Shown: positions 1 to 5,392 of the stretch, one piece after another
Layout of the letters: every line of letters begins with the position of its first letter
Numbering within the stretch: the stretch's first letter is position 1
NCBI GenBank assembly: GCA_021808425.1
Contig: JAKBBS010000181.1
Location: forward strand, 1 to 6,625
Length of the DNA: 6,625 nt
Direction: 5' to 3'
From: Actinomycetes bacterium
GTDB taxonomy: Bacteria; Actinomycetota; Acidimicrobiia; Acidimicrobiales; Palsa-688
Notes under the pieces: model-generated
The model's database searches: none
What the model saw: the letters and a program-made list of their open reading frames with translations, nothing else
Told to the model about the DNA's origin: nothing
Made by a program: the position numbers and the translations under genes

Positions 1-987
1 AAGGTCGAGCCGGGAACGCAACGCCCGGGCCGGTTCGATCGCGTCGAGGCGTCGCGCTGCCCGCTCCGTCGCGAGTCCGAGAGCCTGAGCCGCCCGTCGC
101 ATGGCGTCGTCGACTTGGCGCGACAGGGCTGCGACGTCGGGCACGACAACGGTCGCCGCTATCGACGGGGTCGGGCAGCGCAAATCGGCAACCTCGTCGC
201 ATAGAGGCCGGTCACCTTCGTGGCCGATAGCCGACACGACCGGCACCGGGCATGCGGCGACAGCCCTGCAAACCTCCTCAGTGCTCCACGGAAGCAACGA
301 CGGTGCGTCCCCGCCGCCCCGCGCGAGGATCACCACCTCCACCTCGGGTAACGCAGCGAGCGCACGGATCGCCCCCACAATGCCCTCGCTCGCCATCGGG
401 CCGCTCACGGTCGTCTCGAAGAATACGAGAGGGTAGCCGGGGCATCGAGATTCGACCACCGATTCGATGTCCTTGCGCACGGCGGCCTCGCTTCCGCATA
501 CGACGCCGATCGCCCCCGGAAGGACCGGTATCGCGCGGCGGGGCCTGGTGAGAAGCCCGTCGGCTGCGAGGCGCCCCCGCGTCGCTTCCAAAAGCGCCGC
601 GATAGCACCCGCCCCGACGGGGATCACAGCCTGCGCCAGCAGCTGAAGCTGGCCACGGTCGTTCGACCACTGCAACGTGGCCGCAACCTCCACCCGCTCG
701 CCGGCGTTCGGACGGAAGGACCGGGTGAGCGACGCCGGCATCTTGACGTCGATCTGCGCGGCGCGGTCACGGAGCGTGAAATACACCCACCCACCTCGCG
801 TCGCGGTCGGGCGGTACACCTCGCCTTCGACCGTGATCGGACCGACCGTCGCCACGCAGCGCGCTATCTCGCCGGCCAGCCGTACGAGAGTGACCCGCCT
901 CGGAAGCGACGTGGCGGCATCGTCGAAGAGTGTGAAGGACACCCCGATAAGGCTAGCCAGCCCGTGTGACGGTCCATCCACCTGCAC
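1..987 (-). CDS. xseA: Exodeoxyribonuclease VII large subunit (partial, C-terminus beyond left edge)
   Basis: This is the catalytic large subunit of exonuclease VII, which with several XseB subunits degrades single-stranded DNA in the cytoplasm during repair. The reading frame is open for 329 codons from GTG at 987 to the window edge; the family is usually 400-450 residues, so the coiled-coil C-terminus is missing. Visible parts are an N-terminal OB-fold (VEGE at residues 53-56, YFTLRD at 69-74), then the nuclease core with LARGGG at about 221-226, GHEGD at 255-259, and a VADLRCPTPS stretch followed by VVPD. These match the family's RGGGS, GHE-T-D and D-AD-RAPTP signatures with substitutions, so this copy is divergent. 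The start is uncertain: GTG at 987, 981 and 942 are all possible, and none has a strong Shine-Dalgarno; in-frame stops lie just upstream of 987. It is divergent from the helicase gene. xseB is not in the window. Confidence 0.88.
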   Translation of the reverse strand, partial: MQVDGPSHGLASLIGVSFTLFDDAATSLPRRVTLVRLAGEIARCVATVGPITVEGEVYRPTATRGGWVYFTLRDRAAQIDVKMPASLTRSFRPNAGERVEVAATLQWSNDRGQLQLLAQAVIPVGAGAIAALLEATRGRLAADGLLTRPRRAIPVLPGAIGVVCGSEAAVRKDIESVVESRCPGYPLVFFETTVSGPMASEGIVGAIRALAALPEVEVVILARGGGDAPSLLPWSTEEVCRAVAACPVPVVSAIGHEGDRPLCDEVADLRCPTPSIAATVVVPDVAALSRQVDDAMRRAAQALGLATERAARRLDAIEPARALRSRLDL

Positions 988-1003
988 TCGGACTGCTTAC
1001 AGC

Positions 1004-1009
1004 TAGAAT
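1004..1009 (+). promoter_or_regulatory. Probable -10 element for the helicase gene
   Basis: TAGAAT matches the sigma-70-type -10 consensus at five of six positions and stands out in a GC-rich background. It would start transcription near 1016, giving a leader of about 60 nt before the helicase start. No good -35 hexamer is seen 16-18 nt upstream (CCTGCA at 981-986 matches poorly), so the call rests on the -10 alone. Confidence 0.4.
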
Positions 1010-1046
1010 GTCCGAAGAGCACTGGCGCCGGGCAGCACAATCCCTA

Positions 1047-1062
1047 CCGCTGCCGTCAGCGG
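1047..1062 (+). other. Small hairpin in the helicase leader
   Basis: CCGCTG (1047-1052) and CAGCGG (1057-1062) form a perfect 6-bp stem around a CCGT loop. It sits 5 nt upstream of the Shine-Dalgarno of the helicase gene, in the predicted 5' leader. There is no T-tract, so it is not an intrinsic terminator. It could affect translation or mRNA stability, but GC-rich stems of this size also arise by chance. Confidence 0.35.
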
Positions 1063-1067
1063 CCAGC

Positions 1068-1073
1068 AGGAGA
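1068..1073 (+). promoter_or_regulatory. Shine-Dalgarno of the helicase gene
   Basis: AGGAGA is a strong ribosome binding site. Two consecutive TTG codons follow at 1077 and 1080. The spacing is 3 nt to the first and 6 nt to the second, so the second TTG is probably the true start. An in-frame TAA at 1074-1076 rules out any start further upstream. Confidence 0.75.
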
Positions 1074-1076
1074 TAA

Positions 1077-2267
1077 TTGTTGATCGTCGAGGAGACCCCC
1101 ACCGGCTTCGCCCCTCTAGGGGTGGACCAGGACCTTGTAGATGCACTTAGCGGGCTTGGCATCGCCGAGGCTTTCCCTATCCAAAGGCTGACGATACCCG
1201 ACGCCCTCGCGGGACGAGACATCTGCGGTAAGGCGAAGACCGGATCGGGCAAGACCCTCGCCTTCGGGATCGCCCTGATCCAACGGCTCACCAAGAAAGC
1301 GAAAGACGAAGGTTCCGCCGCCCCACGAGGACTCGTCCTCGTGCCGACTCGTGAGCTGGCGCGCCAAGTTGCCGACGTTTTGGGCCCGCTGGCAGCGGCG
1401 CGCAAGCTCGACTTGATCGCCTGCTACGGGGGTACGAGCGTCGACGATCAGGTGAAGACGCTCGAGAAGGGTTGCGACGTCGTGGTGGCTACGCCCGGCC
1501 GGCTGATCGACCTACGCCAACGCAACGAGATCGACCTCGACCGGGTGGAGGTCGTCGTCCTCGACGAGGCGGACCGGATGGCCGACATGGGTTTCACCCC
1601 ACAGGTCGAATGGCTGCTGCGCCACCTTGTGGGCGTGCATCAGACAATGCTCTTCTCGGCCACCCTCGACTCCGACGTTGACCGCCTGGTCCGCCACGAA
1701 CTCCGAGACCCCGTCCACCATGAGGTCACTTCAGCGACGACGACCGTATCGGAGATGGCGCACCGTTTTCTCCAGGTCCACCAGATGGACAAGGTAAAAG
1801 TTGCGGCTGCAGTGTGCAAAGCTTCGCGCAGGGTGATCGTCTTCACCCGCACGAAGCACGCAGCGGACCGCCTGACGGAGAACCTTCGCCAGCTGGGCGT
1901 GGACGCCCGCCCCATCCACGGCGACCTCCGCCAGAAGGAACGCGAACGTGCGCTCAAGGCTTTCAGCGACGGCCGGCTTGCGGTACTCGTAGCGACAGAC
2001 GTCGCCGCTCGAGGCCTCGACGTCGACGACATCGAGGTCGTGATCCATTTCGACCCGCCCTCGGACCATAAGGGCTACCTTCACCGCTCGGGCAGAACGG
2101 CCCGCGCCGGGCGGACCGGGCTTGTGGTAACACTCGTCCTGTGGAACGAGCTGATGGAGGTGGAGCGGATCCAGAAGCGGCTCGGGTTGAGTGTGCCGGT
2201 CGTCGAGATGTTCTCCAACGACCCCCGCATCTCGCATCTCGCCGAGTGGGATCCGCTCGCACTCTGA
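1077..2267 (+). CDS. DEAD-box ATP-dependent RNA helicase
   Basis: This is a cytoplasmic ATP-dependent RNA helicase that unwinds or remodels structured RNA, of the kind involved in ribosome assembly, mRNA decay or cold adaptation. All core motifs are present in order: Q motif with FPIQ at 33-36, motif I AKTGSGKT at 53-60, Ia PTREL at 90-94, GG at 118-119, Ib TPGR at 139-142, II DEAD at 163-166, III SAT at 194-196, IV VIVFTRT at 243-249, V ATDVAARGLDV at about 306-316, and VI HRSGRTARAG at 336-345. No catalytic residue looks altered. At 396 residues (395 from the second TTG) it is close to the bare two-RecA-domain core, without the basic or RNA-binding tail found in DeaD/CsdA or DbpA types, so I assign no specific gene name. 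A strong Shine-Dalgarno precedes it. The channel-like gene begins 29 nt after its stop and may share the transcript. Confidence 0.95.
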   Translation: MLIVEETPTGFAPLGVDQDLVDALSGLGIAEAFPIQRLTIPDALAGRDICGKAKTGSGKTLAFGIALIQRLTKKAKDEGSAAPRGLVLVPTRELARQVADVLGPLAAARKLDLIACYGGTSVDDQVKTLEKGCDVVVATPGRLIDLRQRNEIDLDRVEVVVLDEADRMADMGFTPQVEWLLRHLVGVHQTMLFSATLDSDVDRLVRHELRDPVHHEVTSATTTVSEMAHRFLQVHQMDKVKVAAAVCKASRRVIVFTRTKHAADRLTENLRQLGVDARPIHGDLRQKERERALKAFSDGRLAVLVATDVAARGLDVDDIEVVIHFDPPSDHKGYLHRSGRTARAGRTGLVVTLVLWNELMEVERIQKRLGLSVPVVEMFSNDPRISHLAEWDPLAL

Positions 2268-2296
2268 GCGCCTCGTCGTAGACCACGCGGCATTCA

Positions 2297-3421
2297 ATGA
2301 CGCTCAAAGACGTCTTCGACGCTGTCGGATTCGCGCTCGGCATAGTCGCAGCGGCGGCCACTTTGATGTCCGCGCTTCGGACTGTTGTCCTGCCGAGAGC
2401 TTCGCAAGGCTGGATACCCGGCCTCACGATGAGAGCCACGCGCCTGCTCTTCTCCGCACGCGCCCGCCACCACGACGACTACCGCCAACGAGACATTGTC
2501 ATGGCGATGCTGGCGCCGGTGGCGTTGCTCACGATGCTGATCTCGTGGTTGATGGTGACCGTGGCCGCCTACTCCCTGATCTTTTTCACTGTCACCTCCA
2601 AGTCCTTCGCCACGTCGATCGAGCTGTCCGGTTCGTCGATAGTGACTCTCGGCACCGTGAGCGACAACCGGTTCTGGCCGTCGATGCTCGGAGATTCGGA
2701 GGCGGGCGTCGGGCTTCTAATCGTGGCTTTGGTGATCAGCTACCTTCCGAGCATCTACTCGGCGTTCACCCGGCGGGAGACGGGCGTGACGCTGCTCGAG
2801 ATGCGCGCAGGCAACCCGCCGTCGGCGACGACGATGCTCGTGCGCTACCGACGGATCGACGAGGGCATGACTACTGAGATCACCGAGCTGTGGCGTCAAT
2901 GGGAGCAGTGGTTCGCTGACATCGAGGAGTCGCATACCACGTTCCCTATCCTCGTCTTCTTCCGTTCACCTCACGGGGACCGGTCGTGGATCACCGCCGC
3001 CGGCGCGCTGCTCGACGGTGCCGCTTTGTGGACCTCTGCGGTAGAGCATCCGACCGACCCCTACGCGCAGCTGTGCCTGCGATCGGGGTTCCTGGCGCTA
3101 CGCAAGATCGCCGACGCGTTCGGCCTTTCCTACGACCACGACCCGGCCCCCGACGACCCGATCACGGTCTCGCGCGCCGAGTGGGACGCCGCGATCGACG
3201 AACTTCAAAAAGGCGGCGTGAAGACCGTCGCCGACCTTGACGTCGCGTGGTCGAAATGGAGAGGGTGGCGGGTCAACTACGACACTGTCCTTCTGGACCT
3301 CGCCAGGCTCATCGAGGCTCCCCCGGCTGCGTGGGTGTCGGATCGCTCCCCGATGCGCGAGCAGGCGGGGCGACGGGCGTCCCTTTTGATCGCCCGAAAA
3401 GCCAACGGGCACCGGCTATAG
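2297..3421 (+). CDS. Membrane protein with ion-channel-like pore loop
   Basis: I do not recognise a named family. The 374-residue protein has a hydrophobic segment at about 8-32, a basic, partly charged loop, a long hydrophobic segment at about 68-98, a re-entrant-loop-like stretch at 105-122 (with GSSIVTLGT at 112-120), a third membrane helix at about 136-157, and a soluble C-terminal region of about 215 residues. The order helix, Ser/Thr-Gly pore loop, helix starting with Glu135-Ala-Gly resembles two-helix potassium channel pores, where the loop carries T-V-G-Y-G-D; here the aligned residues are T117-L-G-T-V-S-D123. A channel or channel-derived sensor in the cytoplasmic membrane is therefore an inference. 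The C-terminal part (Trp-rich around 199-205) shows no domain I can name. No good Shine-Dalgarno is seen before ATG 2297, and it probably depends on transcription from the helicase gene. Its 3' end overlaps the opposite-strand gene at 3309-3635. Confidence 0.85.
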   Translation: MTLKDVFDAVGFALGIVAAAATLMSALRTVVLPRASQGWIPGLTMRATRLLFSARARHHDDYRQRDIVMAMLAPVALLTMLISWLMVTVAAYSLIFFTVTSKSFATSIELSGSSIVTLGTVSDNRFWPSMLGDSEAGVGLLIVALVISYLPSIYSAFTRRETGVTLLEMRAGNPPSATTMLVRYRRIDEGMTTEITELWRQWEQWFADIEESHTTFPILVFFRSPHGDRSWITAAGALLDGAALWTSAVEHPTDPYAQLCLRSGFLALRKIADAFGLSYDHDPAPDDPITVSRAEWDAAIDELQKGGVKTVADLDVAWSKWRGWRVNYDTVLLDLARLIEAPPAAWVSDRSPMREQAGRRASLLIARKANGHRL

Positions 3422-3635
3422 CGGCGCCGATCGCAAGGAACACCGGGATTATCCCGAACAGATCTATCGCGTCGCTTTGAGGGCCCGGGATAGCGACAGT
3501 CACGTTCGGGCCGCCGACGATCGTCACTTCCGCACCGGGGCCCTGGGGCGCTGACGTCTGGGGCGCCGACGGCTGCGACTGCTGGGACACCAAAACGAAG
3601 GTCGACGCCACCTGGAAGTGCTGCACGGCATCCAC
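3309..3635 (-). CDS. Small single-pass membrane protein, function unknown
   Basis: I do not recognise this protein. The reading frame gives 108 residues from GTG at 3635; an alternative GTG at 3626 has better spacing (11 nt) from a GGGGGA Shine-Dalgarno-like stretch, while 3635 has only 2 nt. It has a Gln/Ser/Pro-rich N-terminal part (about 17-33), a short Val/Gly/Pro-rich stretch (about 35-52), one clear membrane helix (about 57-77), then RWLFGRSK and a Pro-rich tail. The positive charges after the helix predict an outside N-terminus and a cytoplasmic tail. Its codons before the overlap have GC-rich third positions, which supports real coding; in the overlapped tail the third-position GC is lower. 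It diverges from murA across a 117-bp gap and overlaps the 3' end of the channel-like gene by 113 bp. The longer upstream extension of this frame, inside murA, reads as a shadow and was excluded. Confidence 0.62.
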   Translation of the reverse strand: MDAVQHFQVASTFVLVSQQSQPSAPQTSAPQGPGAEVTIVGGPNVTVAIPGPQSDAIDLFGIIPVFLAIGAAIAGARWLFGRSKGTPVAPPARASGSDPTPTQPGEPR

Positions 3636-3752
3636 ATTCCCCCACTCGGTGGACCTTTGGCAAGCCGCCCGACGACGCCGGCCGTCTCGGTCGATGGCCG
3701 TATTGAGCGGCGACGTCCCAGCACCCGGCCGGGCCCGGGTAGTCTCGCTGCT
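3636..3752. promoter_or_regulatory. Divergent intergenic region between the small membrane protein gene and murA
   Basis: This 117-bp gap must hold the start signals for both divergent genes. On the murA side it contains the -10-like TAGTCT and, just before it, two overlapping 10-bp GC palindromes (CCCGGCCGGG at 3724-3733 and CCGGGCCCGG at 3729-3738). On the other side no convincing promoter is seen, only a GGGGGA stretch close to the GTG starts. A shared operator at the palindromes is possible, but they are pure G/C and may be chance. Confidence 0.4.
3740..3745 (+). promoter_or_regulatory. Probable -10 element of a leaderless murA transcript
   Basis: TAGTCT fits the TANNNT pattern of actinobacterial -10 elements. 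It ends exactly 7 nt before the ATG at 3753, which would place the transcription start at or next to the A of the start codon. There is no Shine-Dalgarno before this ATG, which agrees with leaderless initiation, common in actinobacteria. No clear -35 is seen at the usual spacing. Confidence 0.5.
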
Positions 3753-5051
3753 ATGTCCGATTCCTGGTTGATCGAGCCTTCCGGCCCCCTGCGGGGGGAG
3801 GTGGAGGTGCGAGGCTCGAAGAACGCCGTCACCAAGCACATGGTCGCTGCGATCCTCGGGCGGGAGCCGAGCACGATCTCGAACGTTCCCGACGTCGGCG
3901 ACGTGGAGATCACTACGCAGATCCTGAACGCTCTCGGCGCTGGCGTGGAGCGAAACGGCGACTCGATCACGGTGACACCTTCGCAGCATCCGGGATCGTC
4001 GGTTCCGCTTTCGTTTAGCGGGCTCAACCGGATCCCCGTACTTCTTCTCGGCCCGCTTCTGCATCTCACCGGCGAGGCTTTCGTCCCCCGAGTCGGAGGC
4101 GACCAGATCGGCGGACGGCCGGTGGACTTCCACGTGGACGCCCTCCGGGCTTTCGGGGCGGAAGTCGACGTGACGCCGGACGGGATCTCGGCACGGTGCC
4201 GGAAGCTTTCGGGGGCGATCATCGAGCTGCCATATCCGAGCGTCGGCGCAACCGAGTCAGCGCTTCTGTGCGCTGCCATGGCCGACGGAAAGTCCGTCAT
4301 ACGCAACGCGGCGACCGAACCCGAGGTCCTCGAGCTGGCCCTCTTCCTGCAGCGGATGGGCGCCTGCATCGAGCTGCGCCCGGACCGGCGGATCGTCGTA
4401 GAGGGGGTACCGACGCTGCACGGCGCCCGCACGCGCCTTCAGGGGGACCGCAACGAGGCGTTCAGTTACCTGATCGCCGGTCTTCTCACCAAGGGCCAGG
4501 TGCGAGTCGTGGGATGCAACCAGGACCGCCTGGTCACGGCGATCACCACCTTGATGACGATGGGTGCGCTCGTCGAGATCGACGACTCAGGTTTGACCGC
4601 TTCAGCGCCCAACGGCCTTCGAGCCGCAGCCGTGCAAACCGACGTACACCCGGGGTTCATGACCGACTGGCAGACGCCGCTGATGGTTCTTTTCACCCAG
4701 TGCGAGGGCATGTCTGTGCTCCACGAGACGGTCTACGAAGAACGCTTCGTGTACGTGCCGGCACTGCAGCAGATGGGATGCGAGATCGAGCTTTTCTCGA
4801 CGTGCCTCGGCGGTTCGGCGTGTCGTTTTCATGAAAAAAGTTACCGGCATTCCGCTGTCGTGCGCGGCGTATCAAAGCTCACAGGCGCGGACGTGGACAT
4901 CCCCGACGTGCGGGCCGGTTTCTCCAGTGTCATCGCCGCCGCCGCGGCCGAGGGCCCGTCGGTGCTTCACGGAGTCCATCACCTCGAACGCGGTTATCAC
5001 CGGCCGGCGGAGCAGCTGCGATCGCTCGGCCTCGACCTGCGCACCCGATAG
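3753..5051 (+). CDS. murA: UDP-N-acetylglucosamine 1-carboxyvinyltransferase (MurA), Asp117 type
   Basis: MurA transfers enolpyruvate from phosphoenolpyruvate to UDP-GlcNAc, the first committed step of peptidoglycan synthesis, in the cytoplasm. The 432-residue protein has the twin inside-out alpha/beta domains and the active-site residues (E. coli equivalents in brackets): Lys23 (K22) in GSKNA, Arg93 (R91), Arg122 (R120) in GGRPVDFH, Asp305 (D305) in FMTDWQTP, Arg331 (R331) in EERF, Arg387 (R371) in DVRAG and Arg413 (R397) in ERGY. At the position of the fosfomycin-reactive Cys115 there is Asp117, in GGDQIGGRP, as in Mycobacterium tuberculosis MurA. About 16 extra residues lie between Arg331 and Arg387, including C351-LGGSA-C357-RF. 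I recall similar DWQ and CLGG..CRF versions in other actinobacteria, so this may be a distinct MurA subfamily or paralog rather than the main one. I chose ATG 3753 because the family's N-terminus starts there; the frame runs open 45 codons further upstream without homology. Confidence 0.93.
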   Translation: MSDSWLIEPSGPLRGEVEVRGSKNAVTKHMVAAILGREPSTISNVPDVGDVEITTQILNALGAGVERNGDSITVTPSQHPGSSVPLSFSGLNRIPVLLLGPLLHLTGEAFVPRVGGDQIGGRPVDFHVDALRAFGAEVDVTPDGISARCRKLSGAIIELPYPSVGATESALLCAAMADGKSVIRNAATEPEVLELALFLQRMGACIELRPDRRIVVEGVPTLHGARTRLQGDRNEAFSYLIAGLLTKGQVRVVGCNQDRLVTAITTLMTMGALVEIDDSGLTASAPNGLRAAAVQTDVHPGFMTDWQTPLMVLFTQCEGMSVLHETVYEERFVYVPALQQMGCEIELFSTCLGGSACRFHEKSYRHSAVVRGVSKLTGADVDIPDVRAGFSSVIAAAAAEGPSVLHGVHHLERGYHRPAEQLRSLGLDLRTR

Positions 5052-5059
5052 GTCGTCGC

Positions 5060-5380
5060 GTGGCCGACGCTCTTTACAGCTTCGACGGCGGCTTCTACCA
5101 TCCGCACCCCATCACACAAGGCCCATGGTCGCCTGCTTCTGCAGCCGACTTCGCGAACGGGATCAGCCGGGTCCTCGACTTCGAAACCCATACGTTCATC
5201 AACGCCGACCTCACAGCCGCCCTGGCGAGGACGCCAAGGGGCGACTGGGTCGGCTTCGAGATGCAAAGCAACATCTCCGGGGACGGCTTCGGCCAGGCGG
5301 AGAGCAGGATCTTCGACTCGGCGGCAACGATCGGAAGGTCGATCCAGACGCTAGTCGTCACCGAGAAGGCGGCCGTCTAG
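5060..5380 (+). CDS. Short thioesterase-like (hotdog) protein
   Basis: The 106-residue protein resembles the C-terminal half of double-hotdog acyl-CoA thioesterases of the TesB/4HBT_3 type: VLDFETHTFINADLTAAL (39-56), GDWVGFEMQS (61-70) and a GQAESRIFDS...IGRSIQTLVV stretch (78-100). By motif alignment, Asp50 and Gln96 match the Asp and Gln of the TesB catalytic triad; Ser70 or Asn71 lies near the Thr position. Full-length relatives are about 260-290 residues. Residues 6-25 (FDGGFYHP...TQGPW) look instead like the very start of such proteins, so about 150 residues may be missing internally. The start is GTG at 5060, 8 nt after the murA stop, with only a weak Shine-Dalgarno (TAGG). The spacing suggests cotranscription with murA. 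Hydrolysis of an acyl-CoA or related thioester is inferred; the substrate is unknown, and it may act as a dimer to restore a double hotdog. Confidence 0.75.
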   Translation: MADALYSFDGGFYHPHPITQGPWSPASAADFANGISRVLDFETHTFINADLTAALARTPRGDWVGFEMQSNISGDGFGQAESRIFDSAATIGRSIQTLVVTEKAAV

Positions 5381-5392
5381 CTGCTCGGCTCG

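Noticed and set aside
278..670. Minus-strand open frame inside xseA
   Set aside because: Arg/Gly-rich low-complexity shadow; the adjacent frame carries all the ExoVII motifs.
2191..2877. Plus-strand 228-codon frame spanning the end of the helicase gene and the start of the channel-like gene
   Set aside because: It crosses the boundary of two well-supported genes, and its product is Arg/His-rich without any domain.
3618..3752. 45-codon N-terminal extension of the murA frame
   Set aside because: The family's N-terminus begins at ATG 3753, the upstream residues resemble no MurA, and a leaderless-type promoter lies inside the extension.
3636..4133. Long minus-strand extension of the small membrane protein frame, and a second minus-strand frame at 3524-4432
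   Set aside because: They lie antisense within murA, are Arg-rich with no domain, and follow from GC-rich codon bias in murA.
3753..5051. Alternative reading of the MurA gene as EPSP synthase (AroA)
   Set aside because: Both share the fold, but GSKNA, the GGxxIGxRPVDxH loop and the Asp305/Arg331 residues are MurA features.
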